A stretch of 64,000 nt of DNA from Actibacterium lipolyticum. Lineage in GTDB: Bacteria; Pseudomonadota; Alphaproteobacteria; Rhodobacterales; Rhodobacteraceae. Shown in pieces: positions 63,687-64,000 of the stretch (position 1 is its first letter; each line of letters starts with the position of its first letter). Where the stretch lies: contig NZ_FXYE01000001.1 of the NCBI RefSeq assembly GCF_900184935.1, positions 558,001 through 622,000 of the forward strand. The letters run 5' to 3'. The notes under the pieces are model-generated. The model was given only the letters and a program-made list of their open reading frames with translations, ran no database searches and was not told the origin of the DNA. Position numbers and translations under genes: made by a program.

Positions 63687-64000
63687 TGAGCGCGACGATT
63701 AAACGAACAGTGCCGACTCCGTCGGATATTCTGGCCCGCAAAGGCGGTACGCCGCTGGTATGCCTTACCGCGTACACAACCCCCATCGCCCAGTTGGTTG
63801 ATGAACAGTGCGACATCGTGCTGGTTGGCGACAGCGTCGGTATGGTTCTGCATGGTCTGCCCTCTACGCTGGGTGTGACGATGGATATGATGGTGATGCA
63901 CGGTCAGGCGGTTGCACGCGGGCTTAGCCGTTCGATGATGGTCGTCGATATGCCCTTCGGCAGCTACGAAGAAAGCCCCGAACAGGCGTTTCGCAACGCC
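63687..64000 (+). CDS. panB: 3-methyl-2-oxobutanoate hydroxymethyltransferase, N-terminal part
   Basis: The first 104 or so residues of ketopantoate hydroxymethyltransferase, in the pantothenate/CoA pathway. The frame starts at a TTG (63687) behind GGGAGGA and reads [20 protein letters not shown], then [40 protein letters not shown] and [18 protein letters not shown]. The metal-site Asp (VGDSVGM) and the later VDMPFGSY are intact. The gene runs off the end of the window. panC would be expected next. Confidence 0.95.

Overview
The window reads as a chromosomal segment of an alphaproteobacterium of the order Rhodobacterales, most likely the roseobacter group. I base this on the families and their order: a GcrA-type cell-cycle regulator, the lgt / MidA-like methyltransferase / pgeF run, divergent trxB and Lrp, an hsp20-DUF1150 pair, DUF1467 behind methylmalonyl-CoA epimerase, an H-type lectin protein behind the ATP synthase genes, a fused Sat-CysC, DUF465 and DUF6455 proteins, and an RTX family I.3 lipase-like protein. 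Coding density is high, GC is moderately high, and no rRNA, tRNA, CRISPR array or transposase gene was seen. I would not name a species.

Layout. 1-2.5 kb: end of the atp operon (atpD, atpC), an H-type lectin protein and prs. 2.6-9 kb: isomerase and hydrolase, then a minus-strand block of threonine aldolase, UPF0260, ribF, MaoC, a HAD phosphatase and ppaC. 9.1-12 kb: DUF2161 protein and a CIRCE-controlled groES-groEL operon. 12-20 kb: acetyltransferase, adhesin/bactofilin-like membrane protein, Nudix, lipase, DMT exporter, purEK, DUF465, and an hsp20-DUF1150-phzF run behind a likely RpoH promoter. 19.5-27.5 kb: RTX lipase, sat-cysC, trxB/lrp, a Hint protein and pgeF. 27.4-35.6 kb: MidA-like methyltransferase, lgt, ubiK, two small regulators, proC/tRNA-binding/hydroxyacid dehydrogenase, tdk and a probable structured RNA. 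35.6-48 kb: RhlE helicase, dienelactone hydrolase, outer-membrane barrel, a 25-residue lipoprotein, carB, a GT87-like protein, CPBP protease, CFA synthase and aspS. 48-64 kb: a DUF3885 gene inside a terminal-inverted-repeat unit, DUF1800/DUF1501, response regulator, mce-DUF1467, M48 lipoprotein, paired DUF6455 proteins, an HNH-like orphan bounded by inverted repeats, gcrA, an ABC-2 permease, creatinase, a peptide-type binding protein and the start of panB.

Most of the window is core housekeeping. The exceptional features are two short low-GC single-gene units. The DUF3885 gene (47986-48810) lies between perfect 14-bp terminal inverted repeats, and these are flanked by 13-bp direct repeats (12/13 identical) of what looks like the split aspS terminator. 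The HNH-like gene (57487-58464) lies between perfect 14-bp inverted repeats. Neither unit has its own transposase, so both look like non-autonomous, cargo-carrying elements. A second candidate is a roughly 200-nt structured RNA on the minus strand upstream of tdk. Other items of note are a Hint protein lacking its catalytic cysteine, a DUF1800/DUF1501 pair in which only one partner has a Tat signal, and very small genes with good ribosome binding sites.
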